A stretch of DNA of 64,000 nt, taken from Wolfiporia cocos (lineage: Eukaryota > Basidiomycota > Agaricomycetes > Polyporales > Phaeolaceae). A program made the translations under genes and the position numbers. Below the pieces are notes generated by a model. It saw only the letters and a program-made list of their open reading frames with translations. It ran no database searches and had not been told where the DNA came from. Where the stretch lies: contig JACCLO010000001.1 of assembly GCA_029448655.1 (NCBI GenBank), positions 2,666,001-2,730,000 on the forward strand, read 5' to 3'. Within the stretch, counting starts at the first letter, position 1. Every line of letters begins with the position of its first letter. Below, in pieces: positions 1-11,104 of the stretch.

Positions 1-2279
1 CCAGGAATCATACACACCGTGCCTACAGGGACGATGTCCTAGGCAGCCTATTTGGCCATGCTGCCTCTCTTACGACCGCCGAGCGCGTGGGCCACTTTGC
101 CGAGGCTGCGAGGACAACGATTTAGTTTTGAGTTGACCTGCAACGTAGGCTCCGCACCGTCGCTGAGCACGTTGCATCAGATAGTACGTGCTTCTAGACT
201 CGAGCACTCGGATTGAGGCACATCACCACCTCCGTCTCACAGATAGCGCTAGCAGTGTGCTTCCTAAGTGCGAGTGGGGATCGACGAGGATAGTGTAGAG
301 TGACAAGTATATGTCAATCTAATGAGTGGTGTTTGAACTAGGAAGGATGGGTCGGAGCGAGAGAGCTCGGTCGGAATTGGGCAAATTTCCGGAGATGCTA
401 AGGCTACGAGGATTTTGAAGGTGTGCGAAGGCCGAAAATCCGTGTTCGGAAGCGCTGGGAATGCGATGATGCGTCGGATTTTCGAGCGCTTCGCGTGCGC
501 GAGGGAGACGACCGAGCTGAACCACGAAGGACCGAACTTCTCGAGCGTTGGTTGGCGGTGTAGAGGCCGAAACGAGGCGGTGGCACGACTACACCACCAT
601 CCAACACGGCGCTAGGGAGAGGCTGGATGGGTCAGAAAACTGGTTTGCAGCGGGCTACGAGGGTCCTCGAGGAGGGGAGGTGCTGCGCAAATGCGCTTAC
701 GCGTCTCTCATTCCTCCCCACTCGCTAGACGTTCGGCATAGCGCTCGTTCCTCGCGCAAGGCGCGAACTGCACACTTCGTCGATCGGAGAGGGAACGTGT
801 AATGTGAGAAATGATAGTTGAATTACGTAATAGGGCGAACGGAACGTCCTGCGGAGCATGCGACAGCCAGGAAAGCTGAGAGCGACGCTTCGGGCGCGTC
901 GTGCAAGACGAACGTGTCGTACGTCGCGCCCGAGGAGGACCCTACGCGCCGCATGCGTTGGTCCGACTACCTGGCCGCGCGAGCCGAGGGCGCGTTCGCG
1001 GATGTCGAGAGTATGCACGGGTCGGCGTACGGCCAGGGGGAGTCTTCCGGATGGAACGGAAGCGCGCGCAGGTCTGCAGCAAGCGGAATGCCCGTGGGCA
1101 CGGTGTGCAACCAAGCCGCTGCGCGTGCGGCATATCCATGAACTTGATTAAGGACGGGAGGGCAGATACGCCGCTAGGGTGGGCGGCACAGGCGAAAGTC
1201 TTCCAAAAAGGATCCAAGGCGGGCGTAGTCCAGTAGTCGGAATGTAGGACTTTACGACAAAGCTGTCCACGCGTGCGCATCGTGCTTTGTTGGCTCAACT
1301 TTTGATTACATATAACTGGCAAATTGAGTAGGGCGTATGCAACCTGCGCCGGAAGCTTGACAGCGCAACATCACTGCATCATACCAAGGTCCATATCGGC
1401 TCAACTTCCTGGACAGCTCCTTCAGATGGAGATAATCCTAGATCCGACTCTTTCTTTCATTATGGAACAAGATTGACATTGAGCTGAAGACGTACTTCAT
1501 TAACGTTGACGCCAGCCCTTCATATTACTGTCAGCAAACTCTAACTTCTCGCCCAAGACGCGACGCGACTGAGTCACGTGGACGTGTTGTTTTAATTTCA
1601 AGTGGCAACGCTGAGCGCTTGCCCAGCCTCGCTCGGAATAGTGAAAGCCGACCGGATTGAAAGCCACCGTTGGCGAAAGCGCTTCATATCCGGGGTTTGT
1701 CAGTGGAGGATGACGAAGCACCACGGAGAGGATGTGGGTGTCGTTCAATTCGTCCCGCGTTCGCGATGCGGTTCTGCAGCTTGCTTCGGTCGCGGGGATG
1801 CCTTCCGATTGCAGTGGCCGTTGCACATGTGTAGCTAATCGGCGCGCTACGACGGTGGACCAGGTGTTTTCCCGCGCGGTCGTCACTCGACGCAATACCG
1901 GAAGAATATTGTTCACCCGTTGATTGAGCAGCTGCTATCGATCTGCAGATCTTGGTCGACTGGGAGACCATGTGTTACGAAACTGCGACGACGATGTCTG
2001 TCGATTTACCGCGGTTACTCCGTGGTTGCGCAGCCTTTGCATGTCTATCCCACACTTTCTCCCGCGTACACGTTCATTAACGACGGGCTGCCGGGGATGT
2101 GCCCACTCGTGGGCCGGGAAAGATTATTCGAGGCTCGCTGGGATGCCGCGTTCCGTGGCTTACACAGCGAGTGATGACGTTCCTGGCCCGAATCGCGATG
2201 CATTGCTGACGAATGCGCTATAGATGCCATAACGCGGCCCTCCTCAGCTATATAGGTCGACCTGGCTTTCCCAGGTCGA
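1..2279. other. No supported gene; GC-rich intergenic or gene remnant
   Basis: I see no chain of exons with consistent frame and splice sites here. A stretch around 858-1141 (+) is GC-rich with coding-like third positions and reads as an open frame of about 100 residues ending near 1141. It has no recognisable domain and no convincing partner exons, so it may be a decayed gene end. The last few hundred bases should hold the promoter of the aldo-keto reductase that follows. Confidence 0.4.
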
Positions 2280-4097
2280 ATGCTCCCCGTGCGCACTCTG
2301 CCCCGTATCGCGAGACTCGCTACACGCCCCGACTTATCTGCCACTGCTAAATTCACGCGAACGATGTCGACAGTCAAGGTTGACTATGACTCCAAGGGCA
2401 TGCCATTCCGCAGGCTCGGCCCGAGTGGTCTGCGAGTTCCTGTATTCTCCCTCGGTGGATGTGAGGACTTGCGTCTGAATCTGCCTGCGGAGTGGGGGTG
2501 CTCAAATTTTGTCAGGGCTGACCCTCGGCGGTACGGTCGTCGGCGACCCCGTCAAGGTGTGTAAAGTGAACAATCATCTGCAGCCACCGACTGACAAGCG
2601 CACGAACTGTAGGATATCATTAAAGTTGCCTGGGAGCACGGCATCAACATGTATGTATCCCGCTCAGATAACACTTTTACTTTCACTAACCATGCCTGAA
2701 GGTTTGATACCGCGGAGGGCTACGCGGATGGAAACTCAGAGATCGAAATGTACGTATCTCACTCGCGCAGAGCGCGTACCGACTTTTTTACTCAAGTTTT
2801 GTGTAGGGGCCGTGTGATCAGGGAGCTTGGCCTGCGCAGGGATGACCTCATCATCACGACCAAGATCTTCTTCGGCCCGCGAAAGAACAACCCAAACGGC
2901 ACTGGTCTCTCGCGGAAACAGTGAGTGGCTGCGCGCTGTTCTGCGCATACACACACAGCCGTGCTGACATGTGCGTGCAGCATCATTGAGGGGACGAAGG
3001 CTTCGCTTGAGCGCCTTGGCCTCGACTACGTCGACGTTATCTTTGCGCACCGTCCCGACCAGACTAGTATGTCTACGACCTAGTCGGAAACGTGCGCATA
3101 GAGCTGACTTGCGGGCAGTTCCGATGGAGGAGACTGTCCGCGCGTTCAACTGGGTCATTGACCAGGGCTGGGTCAGTTCGCCCCCGCTGTACACTGCGAA
3201 ACTATCTGATGGGCGATCATTGCAGGCGTTCTACTGGGCGACATCTGAATGGTCAGGGCAAGAAATTGAGGAGGCTTACCGTAAGCCTTGTTGGCTGCTT
3301 AATCTTCGCTGCAGCCTACTGAACTTCCCTCTCATCCAGATGTCGCTGACAAGCTGGGCCTCGCGGGACCCATTGCCGAGCAATGCCAGCACCAGTATGT
3401 ATGCAGGCTTATTCAGCGGACTCGTGCTGATTCATGGGCAGCATGTTCCACCGTGAGCGTCCGGAGAAGGAATACGCGTAAGCGGCTCACCTGCATGTCG
3501 TGACGCCCCGCAATACTGACCACGACTATCCAGCCCGCTCTACAGCAAGTACCAGATCGGCACGACCGTATGGTCCGCGCTCGCCAGCGGCCTGCTCACC
3601 GGCAAGGTAAGCCCACTCCGCTCATCGCGCCCTCGTCCCATTCCGACGCCTGCGGCAGTACAACAACGGCATCCCGGAGGGCTCGCGGTATGCGAACCAT
3701 CAGGACTTCTTCAAGGACACGCTCAAGTCGCTGAACGAGGACGAGGGCCGCCAGAAGCTGGAGAAGGTGCGCGCGCTGTCCGCGTTCGCGGAGCGCGAGC
3801 TCGGCTGCTCCGTCACGCACCTCGCGCTCGCGTGGGTCGCGGTTAACCCGAACACGAGCACGGTCATCCTCGGCGCGTCGCGCCCCGAGCAGGTCGTCGA
3901 CAACCTCAAGGCGCTCGACGTCATCCCCAAGCTCACGCCTGCCGTGCTCGAGCGCATCGAGGCCATCCTCGGGAACAAGCCCGCTGCGGAGGTGAGTGGT
4001 CCGCTGGCGCGCTGTGCTGTTCGGCGGTGCTGATGCGTGCGATTGTCTGTAGCCGACGTGGGGACGGCCCGCGCTAGACAAGTTTGGCAGGTTGTGA
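2280..4097 (+). CDS. Aldo-keto reductase, Kv-channel beta subunit type
   Basis: NADPH-dependent aldo-keto reductase of the Kv-beta/AKR6-like group. I can splice 13 exons with GT-AG introns of about 46-61 nt: 2280-2460, 2516-2556, 2613-2650, 2702-2749, 2807-2920, 2981-3066, 3119-3171, 3226-3280, 3340-3394, 3442-3477, 3534-3606, 3659-3991, 4053-4097. The total is 1,158 nt (385 residues) in one frame. The catalytic tetrad is visible: Asp and Tyr in [10 protein letters not shown], Lys in ITTKIFFG and His in VIFAHRPD. Near the C-terminus [14 protein letters not shown] is the usual NADPH-binding segment. The family is normally about 330-350 residues, which fits the ATG at 2364 better. The ATG at 2280 adds 28 Arg-rich residues that could be a mitochondrial presequence or may be untranslated. 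Physiological substrate is not predictable. Confidence 0.9.
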
Positions 4098-4829
4098 ACG
4101 GCGGAAGCACGTTAGAAACAGATCGGAGCGTAATGTATCATACCAGTCGAATCTCCAGCATTTGCTGTGGGCCTTGTGGCCAAGAATGACTCGAGACCGC
4201 TTGATTGATCTAAGATCACACACTGATCTTGTAAGCACAAAAACTGATCTGAGCATATAGTTAAACGTATGGTCAAGTCCGCTGGCCACCAAAATGAACG
4301 GCATAGCCGTATCCCAATTCCCGTGCAACGTCTCTTTATACAATAACCGGTGACCACCGACTCGTTTGCACCTGTCTCAGAATCCCGAAGCATATAAGTA
4401 CGACTATGAAGGCACGCTGGATGGTCTGAACAGTCACTGTATTACTTGCTTCGCTACACCCGTGGAATGTGCAGTCATCATATACGAACCGTACACGACA
4501 TTAGTCCCCTGCACAGCATGAGATGTCGTATTATAGCACGATCACGACCCGAGAGATAAAACGCTCCGATAGGCTCAAGCATTCCGCATGATTTCGATTT
4601 CCATCAATTTATCCTCCTCAACTGATGTCCACCGATCTGCGCCATCCTCGGGATTTCGAAACAAAAATGCCGGCGACGTGAAAACCGACTAGGTTAAGAG
4701 AAATATTCAATGGATACACCGATTATAGACTTTTGCTCAACTTACACTAATTGTCAATAGTATGAGACAAGGGAGAACAGCAACGAAATCTAGCGGGCGC
4801 ATTTAATATAACGTAGAGGGGACTGTAGG
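4098..4829. other. Intergenic, nothing recognised
   Basis: AT-richer sequence with no coherent exon chain. It lies between the end of the aldo-keto reductase and the broken 3' end of the DUF4436-like pseudogene. Confidence 0.4.
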
Positions 4830-5250
4830 CTTCAAACGCACTTATGTCTGCACCTGAAAAACAGAGTTAAGATCAGTTATTCGATATGTTACTGTGAGCA
4901 ATGAGATACGCATACCAAAAGTACTTGGTGCACCAGGTGGTGTTCCGCGAAGGGTCGCGAATGTCACAACAATGCGGTCACCGGTAGTACGAAGTAATCT
5001 GCCTTCACTTTCTTTCCCATACCAACAGTGAGTAGGCACCCCAGAAAGAAGACCAAAGTGACCATCCCTACAAAATCAGTCAGTGAATTCGGAGGTGATG
5101 GCTCCATGGAGACACTTACAGATTGCAAGTACTATTACAATGGCATACAGCCATATCACTTGTCCTATGGTAAACACTATATTTTTCACCAATATTCTAC
5201 CTGTTGCATATCCTGACGTGTCATCATACAGCTCAGCATTGAATCCCCTG

Positions 5251-5942
5251 TAAGGCTCCAACCATATAATATACATGTACAGAAAATCGGTAAATATATG
5301 GTATATGGTATATACATAGTATATACATAGTATATACATGGTTTACATGGTTTTTGGATGGTAGATTTTTTAGACATCTTGGCATAGCCATTGCTTTGCC
5401 CATATAGCTATGGAGATTGTCTCTTCCTTTAATGACATGCTGCAGGTATCAGCACTTGGCTGATGTGAGGAAAAAATCGGTGTTCAACATTCAGCAGCCA
5501 CACTAGTAGCAGGAATGGCTTAGGAATTGTGCACAATGTGTGAGGTGGTGGGAAACTTGTATGCATGAGTCTAATGCATGATGCAATCATTATGTGGGAT
5601 GATATATAGCATAAACATAAATCTGATCTTGCCTTCTGCCAAATGAGGGGGTAAGCCAAGCATGTGAATTATGTCCTGACATCTTTGCATTTGTGCAGCA
5701 GCCACCAGATTGTCTAAATCTCATATCACCATTGCACTGTACATTCTGTAAGACACATAACTAGTTCAGATACACTATTCAAATTGTCAACTGAGGGTCT
5801 AATATGAATGCATTCACAACAACCATATACCATATAATATACCATGTATATACCATGTACTTGGCCACATGTAAATATATGTATATAGTATATATATAAA
5901 ACCATGTATACATGGTATATACATTATATGGTTGGAGCCTTA
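5251..5942. mobile_element. hAT-type MITE, 692 bp, with 8-bp target duplication
   Basis: The ends are inverted repeats: TAAGGCTCCAACCATATAAT at the left and its reverse complement (with one or two mismatches further in) at the right. The element is flanked by a perfect 8-bp duplication, ATCCCCTG, at 5243-5250 and 5943-5950. An 8-bp duplication points to the hAT superfamily. The interior has no transposase, is AT-rich, and carries runs of GTATATACATG-type repeats near both ends (5290-5345 and 5820-5925), so it is non-autonomous. A second copy starts at 62277. The insertion duplicated the end of an intron (CAG/GGGAT) in the DUF4436-like pseudogene. Confidence 0.9.
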
Positions 5943-6424
5943 ATCCCCTGAAAGAAGTTGAGAATATGACTGTTGACTTTGTATAATGAAATTCATTCAC
6001 ACTACTATGCCTTGGGAGTATGATAGGCTGAATGGAATAGATGTATTCTGCATGTCCTCAACAGCAAATGCCGATGATGCCTGATATCTGATGATAACAT
6101 CAATGAGCAATGTGGGTTACCCTAAAAGAGTGCTCAATACTTGTCAAACAGGTAGGACTGAGCCGAGCGCCCATAAGACCCATAATTCGTCATCCTTACA
6201 ACTGTCCGGAACTGCCCCCCTCCGTAGAGCTCATTGTTATGTCTTGTCCGTCTCCAATTGGCCGTACCGTTCAGGAAAAAAATTAGTGGTATTTTGTTGT
6301 TGCTTAATAGTCCATTTTTGCCTGACAGCAAGACATTTCTAAAAGATATCACCATCATTGACATCAGCAACTTGTGCAACAAACATATTGTATGATTGCA
6401 CACTGGTCAAAGTAAATGTTCGTG

Positions 6425-7155
6425 TCGACACAGAGCTCCTTTTGGAGGCACTGGTAGTCAACAAACTGACACAAACTACTCACTTATACTTCTTGAGGGT
6501 TAGACGAGAGGGGATAAGGTGGCAGCGAGATAGTTGAGTGCTTAGGTCGATGTACGATTCAGCAGGAGTCAAGAGGTGATTAGTTCTGAGGGTAGTCCTC
6601 AGAGGATTATGGTTTATATACATGTATCGGCAACAGTGTAGCTAAGCCTACCCTAAAGCCGAGGGGTCTGTGCACCGGCGGTAATGCCAGGCGCGTGATA
6701 TGGGGTGCGGCAGGGAGCCGCGTAGCCATGCCAATACGGGCGGCTATACAGGGACGCGTCAGCGTGCGCCTACTAGAGGGCCACGTCAGCGTGCTTCAAA
6801 AAAAGGTGCTTGGTATAGGCGCCAGTCGAGACCGCGTCAGCGTGCGTCTAAGGATGGTAGCTGCCAGGCGAGGTTCCACGGTCATGTGTTGGTGTTGAGG
6901 CAACGGCCGAGGAGGATTCGGGTTGTGCCGTAGTCATGTGTCTAGACGTAGGCGCGGGTTTGGGGTCACGTGACTGTACGAGGACAGGCACGGGGTTCAA
7001 GTACGTAGGTTAGGGTTACTAACTACGCGTAAGGTTATTCGATGTAGGTAACGTGGTGGTTAACTACGAGTAAATGCCTAATAACTACGTGTAGCTCCGT
7101 AGGAAGGCGGTAAATTCTGGTAAAAATAGGGTATGCCCTAGGAAATCTGTGACAC
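6425..7155. repeat. LTR-like insertion within the pseudogene
   Basis: This stretch separates the first exon of the broken DUF4436-like gene from its middle exons and is not coding. It contains a TATA-like block (GTTTATATACATG near 6611), CTGTGCACC near 6668, and ends around GGGTATGCCCTAGG...CTGTGACA. A similar series of landmarks recurs at about 8085-8403, which suggests two copies of a solo LTR or a related repeat. I could not fix its borders or a target duplication. Confidence 0.35.
6755..6845 (+). repeat. Short direct repeat, CGTCAGCGTGC x3
   Basis: Three copies of C(G/A)CGTCAGCGTGC occur at 6755-6767, 6782-6794 and 6833-6845, spaced 27 and 51 bp. Function unknown. Confidence 0.7.
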
Positions 7156-8765
7156 AAACCAATCTATTGTCATTGACTGCTTATCCGAGTTTATTGCCAC
7201 TAGGTTGCTAGGTTGGCATGTAGAAGGATCTGAATGAAATCAGTATTCCTGTGCACCTGGATTGACCATAAGTGCTCATACCGCAACGGGCTGATCAGCG
7301 GCTCACAGGTCCAGAATTTGAATGGCCCAAAACGCATCAAGTCGCATCGTCCATCCCATCCCAAAGCCAATGCATATTGTCCCAATGACGAGGATGCCAG
7401 CATATAATACCATATTTCTGTGGACGTGGAAGAATGCTTTCCATTTTGCTGACTCTAGGGAGATGGGAGCGGTCACGTGGAGCGCACCTGGCATCCATGT
7501 TTGCCGTGTGGTGTCCGTAGGGTGCCCATTAAGCACTCACTGGCACCTGCAAGGCGTGCGTGCTGATTGCAAGATTTTACAAACAAAGCGATGACGAGAC
7601 CGAGCATTAGTGAGGTGGAGGAAGTGGCTGAGTGAGCAGAGACTAAAATATATTCCTAAGACATGATGTTTGTGGCGAAGCCACAGGTGATTAAGCTAGT
7701 CTAAATACTAAAGGGCTGTGGAAGAAAACCATGTGGTTCTCGTGTGGCAACCATGCATTCATTGGCCCATAGGGCTCATGCCACCATCCCCATGCCACTT
7801 CCCACAGACGGCGCCTACAATGCACGCATGGCGTTTGACACAGTCTCACCTGACTGTGGGACCGCACTAGCGGGGAACCCTCTAACCCTCTAACTCCTTA
7901 TCCACAGAGGCAGGTGAACGTAGGGTGGTGAACGAGGCCGTATTGTGTCGCTACCAGACTAGCATGCTTATGGTGAGATGAGAGTGTCGAGGCTGGCAGG
8001 TGAGGCACCCAGGGAGTCATGTAGAAAGGGGCCCTAGCCCATTGTTGAGAATCTTAGAGATGAGGGATAAGCCTCATCTCGTCATATGTTATATACATGA
8101 GTGGTAGCCTGTAATGGCATGCCCTAAAGTACTGGCCTGTGCACCATAACTAAAGGTCCATGTGATAGGTAACTACCGTGACGTATCATGTACATACTGT
8201 GACCGTAACGTGATGGGAGGCGCGCACACCCTAGCACACATGAACATCTTATCTTATCACATTTACTGGGTCTGGCGTCTAAAGTAAGAGGGATGGATGG
8301 GGAGGTGCTACCGTAGAATCCAGGGGCTGCGCGTTTGCCAGAATACCCTGTAAAAACCTAGTAAAATAGCTGGGCATGCCCCAGACCTAAGTCTGTGACA
8401 GCATTCAAGTCCCTTCGACCGTGTTTCATGCATCCTCCCTGTGCTGCACCACGGGGATTTTGTAGCTGTTGTAACGTGAATGGCCTATACTGTAGATACC
8501 TGTTATAGAATTCAAGAGTAACTGGGAGGGTTTATGAGGCACCACAAGCAAAGTGACGATGACACCAAGCATCAGTGAGGTGTCAGAAGTGGCTGAGCGG
8601 GCAGAGACAAAGGACAGAAGAGGCAGGTGCAGCAGGGTGATCACACACTCTGGGGGTTGGGTGGACTCGCATTGCCATACAATATGTTCTTCCCTTATTC
8701 TATTAGTTATCATACTTAAGTGACAATTGACATCCATGGCAAAGCCACGGGTAATTAGACCTGTA
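7118..8765. repeat. Diverged tandem duplication (two units)
   Basis: The stretch 7118-7720 is matched by 8355-8765 in the same order. Shared landmarks are the GTAAAAATAGGGTATGCCC-type block, CTGTGACA, a stretch around GACCGAGCATTAGTGAGGTG/GACACCAAGCATCAGTGAGGTG (about 7588 and 8560), and GGCGAAGCCACAGGTGATTA/GGCAAAGCCACGGGTAATTA. On the minus strand both units read as the same short frame containing ATSxTSLMLG. The second unit abuts a tiny remnant of the Rds1-like gene at about 8766-8790. Confidence 0.55.
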
Positions 8766-8790
8766 GCGCGTTCAGCGCCCCAGGTGACAT

Positions 8791-10262
8791 CACTGCGTGA
8801 AACGGGCGATTCTCTGGCACCCAGAATCTCATCAGAATTGACGGATTCTGAGTGGATTCTGAGTGAACTCTAAGAAAAATCTGGGACCCCAGAATCTCGC
8901 CAGAATGATGAAATTTTTGGCATGTTTCGGGGAGATTTTGGGCTAGGTTCTGATGTGATTCTGAACACCCAGAACACAGTCTGACAAGGTAAAATGACTA
9001 TGACAAGTGTCCGGAGGTGCATATTATGTAATCTACAGATCATATTTGTCCACTTTTGGATCCTGAGCAGGTCAGGGATCATATAATAATATATATTCAG
9101 ATATCATTGTGGATATACAGGAATGCTCAATCGTACTGAAGCAATCTTGAATGTGTCGAAAGCAGGAGAACGTAGTAACGAAGCAGCCAGATCCCTCACA
9201 ACTTGATACTTCTGTTCTCCCACACCTCTGCCGGTACCCTACGGTCTATGTTTTGTGACTGGGCATGCCTTCCTGTTCGTCCGGTGCATGCACCATCTGG
9301 AACCTGTATGCAGATAACAACATCGGTAAGCACCGACGCAACATGAACTGCCCGACGTGCCATAGTATCAACGCCTCTGAGTTTTTGTGTGAAGTGGCTA
9401 TATGCGCCATACTCTTCTTGAAGATGTGAGTCAGCCGAAGTAATAATGATCACAATAGCTTACCTGGTATGTGATGCTGCACCAATGCTGCGCTTGTTGG
9501 AAGTGCGCGTGTGTCGAGTGTGGCGCATGGTACATATGGTGGGCATATGGTATGGATATGGGCATGTGAGTCTGAAAGCGAATATGTATGGGGTGCACGT
9601 ACCGACACATGTCCACTTTACTGGGCGGGCGGCGAGGTGCAGCCGTGGTATGGCGCGACCCAACTTTCTACGCCAGATCAATTGTCTGACGTCTATGGTA
9701 TGAATGAGCCGTTACCATTGATGTAGAGAAGAATGGTCACTGCTGACTCTTCTGTATGCTGCATCAACTTCGAGAACTCGATGCTATGGCACGACGGCCA
9801 CTAATTAACCAGGGCTAGGGGTGGCTATCGATGAGAAATACATGTCAGTGCATATAAAGCTTGCATACTCATCTATACAACATGATACATGTCGCATTCA
9901 GCGGAACTGCCACATCCACTGACAGAGGAGAGGGACTTGGAGGAGGAGAAGGATGTAGGCTGATCAAAGACGAGTCTTCACCTTCGGTTTATGATGTCAG
10001 CAGTAGCCAGTCGCAGTCAAATAAGGTTAGCATATATAATCGTGTCATTGGACTTGGCGCAAAATACCACGTATTACATAATCTAGTAACCTTATAATGG
10101 CATAGTCTTTTGACAGCTAGTCAGGAATCTGTCAGAAATATGCAGGTTCTGAAGGGATTTTGACGCTCCTAGCATCTGCCCAGAATCCCTTCAGAATCTG
10201 CCCAGAATCGGTGATTCCGACGAGATTCTGAGGTGTCAGAAAACCGGCGGCTTCACGCAGTG
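8791..10262. mobile_element. CACTG-ended DNA transposon remnant, about 1.5 kb
   Basis: Both ends carry the inverted repeat CACTGCGTGAA(R)C..., followed by long subterminal regions full of CAGAATC/GATTCTG motifs in both orientations (8815-8990 and 10110-10245). There is no transposase inside. Ends beginning CACTG with dense subterminal repeats and a 3-bp target duplication (seen cleanly in the copy at 62590) suggest a CACTA/EnSpm-like element. CAT occurs just left (8788-8790) and, after two extra bases TG, at 10265-10267. The flanks join into one reading frame of an Rds1-like protein, so the element interrupted that gene. Confidence 0.75.
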
Positions 10263-10264
10263 TG

Positions 10265-10784
10265 CATGCTGTACCTATCCTGGGAGTCGCCCGGGAAGTC
10301 CGTGGGGCCCAATAACTGGTATATCACCAATACCACCGCGGGCTCGCCACAGGTCAGTACTACTCCCCTCTTCTTCCCACCGTTCCTAACGCCGCGGCTT
10401 TTGCGCCCATACATACCCGATCCGACCTCTGCTCCGCGTGAGAGAACGAAATATACAGGTACTGATCTGTCCTCTTGGCACGGCTGCAGTTCGTCGCGTG
10501 GATCTCGCAACTGAACACGACGTACACGCCGCTCACGAACATTAGCGGAAAATCGGGGCAGACGACGCAGCCCGGCGGGGAGATCTACGGAAACCACACG
10601 TTCTCGACGTACAACGGCACTTTGTGCGTAGTCGCATCCGCCTTGGTTGGAGCTCTGGGTATTGACGATAAGGCTTTGCAGGTTCGTGCTGGTGACGGAT
10701 AGCGACCTGCATGTAACGCCGGCGAACATATCGTTGATGAACCAGCACGTTGTTGCGGGTCCTGCACTTTACCAGTCTGGTTGA
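10265..10784 (+). pseudogene. C-terminal fragment of an Rds1-like (ferritin-like) protein gene
   Basis: Three exons splice in frame: 10265-10352, 10490-10623 and 10682-10784. They encode SWESPGKSVGPNNWY, FVAWISQLNTTYTPL, PGGEIYGN and a C-terminus ISLMNQHVVAGPALYQSG. This pattern matches, as I recall it, the end of fungal secreted stress-response Rds1/desiccation-related proteins with a ferritin-like domain. The 5' part of the gene is missing. Only about 25 bp (APGD in frame, near 8766-8790) remain beyond the CACTG element, next to an unrelated repeat. Several N-glycosylation sequons fit a secreted product. The identification is moderately sure; the truncation is clear. Confidence 0.6.
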
Positions 10785-11104
10785 GCCAGGATTGGATTGT
10801 CGCCGGTGATTTGGTGAACGATGCAGTCAGTTAACGAAAATTGAACGAAAACACAATGTCTTGTAATCAGCATATCTATCCGTCCAAATTTGTCGCGCCC
10901 AGTTTGATCGCGTGCGTATTTGCGTGCGAACAAAGTATGGTTCAATTCATCGATGATGCGCATTCGAACCGATCCGCTCAACGCGCCGATCAACTTCAAC
11001 AAGTCTTGTTCTGCGCGCATCACGTGTACCGCGCGCATTGACCTTTGTTGTGGGCACCGGCCTTTCAAGCACCACGACCGACCGCCCCGACACCGACATC
11101 GACT
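10785..11104. promoter_or_regulatory. Upstream region of the nucleoporin gene
   Basis: About 320 bp without a gene lie between the Rds1-like fragment and the nucleoporin start codon. It contains the core promoter by position only; I see no distinctive TATA box. Confidence 0.3.

Larger units (their letters stand above)
4830..7560 (-). pseudogene. Broken DUF4436-like membrane protein gene with insertions
   Basis: Read on the minus strand, pieces of one membrane protein occur in the right order. The start and first membrane span are at about 7540-7310 (KAFFHVHRNMVLYAG, then GTICIGFGMGWTM). A middle part at 6403-6134 holds IPLIFFLNGTA and TNYGSYGRSAQSYLFDKY. An exon near 6090-6000 holds FAVEDMQNTSIPFSLSYSQG. 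Last come GFNAELYDD (from 5242) and, around 5030-4900, LPVTAL and TLRGTPPGAPSTFG. This order and these motifs match the basidiomycete DUF4436 group of multi-span proteins as I know it. The copy is dead: a 692-bp MITE sits exactly at a 3' splice site (5251-5942), about 0.75 kb of LTR-like sequence separates the first exon from the middle, a frameshift lies between LPVTAL and VTFATLRG, and the C-terminal part is missing. Family assignment is from memory of conserved motifs. Confidence 0.65.

Noticed and set aside
818..1236. Three overlapping plus-strand open frames in GC-rich sequence
   Set aside because: Frames overlap in all three phases, as expected for GC-rich DNA; no domain, splice partners or clear start.
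6999..7115. Possible telomeric repeat (TTAGGGTT) and TAACTACG repeats
   Set aside because: Only one TTAGGG-like hexamer is present; TAACTACG words are imperfect and few, so no telomere array.
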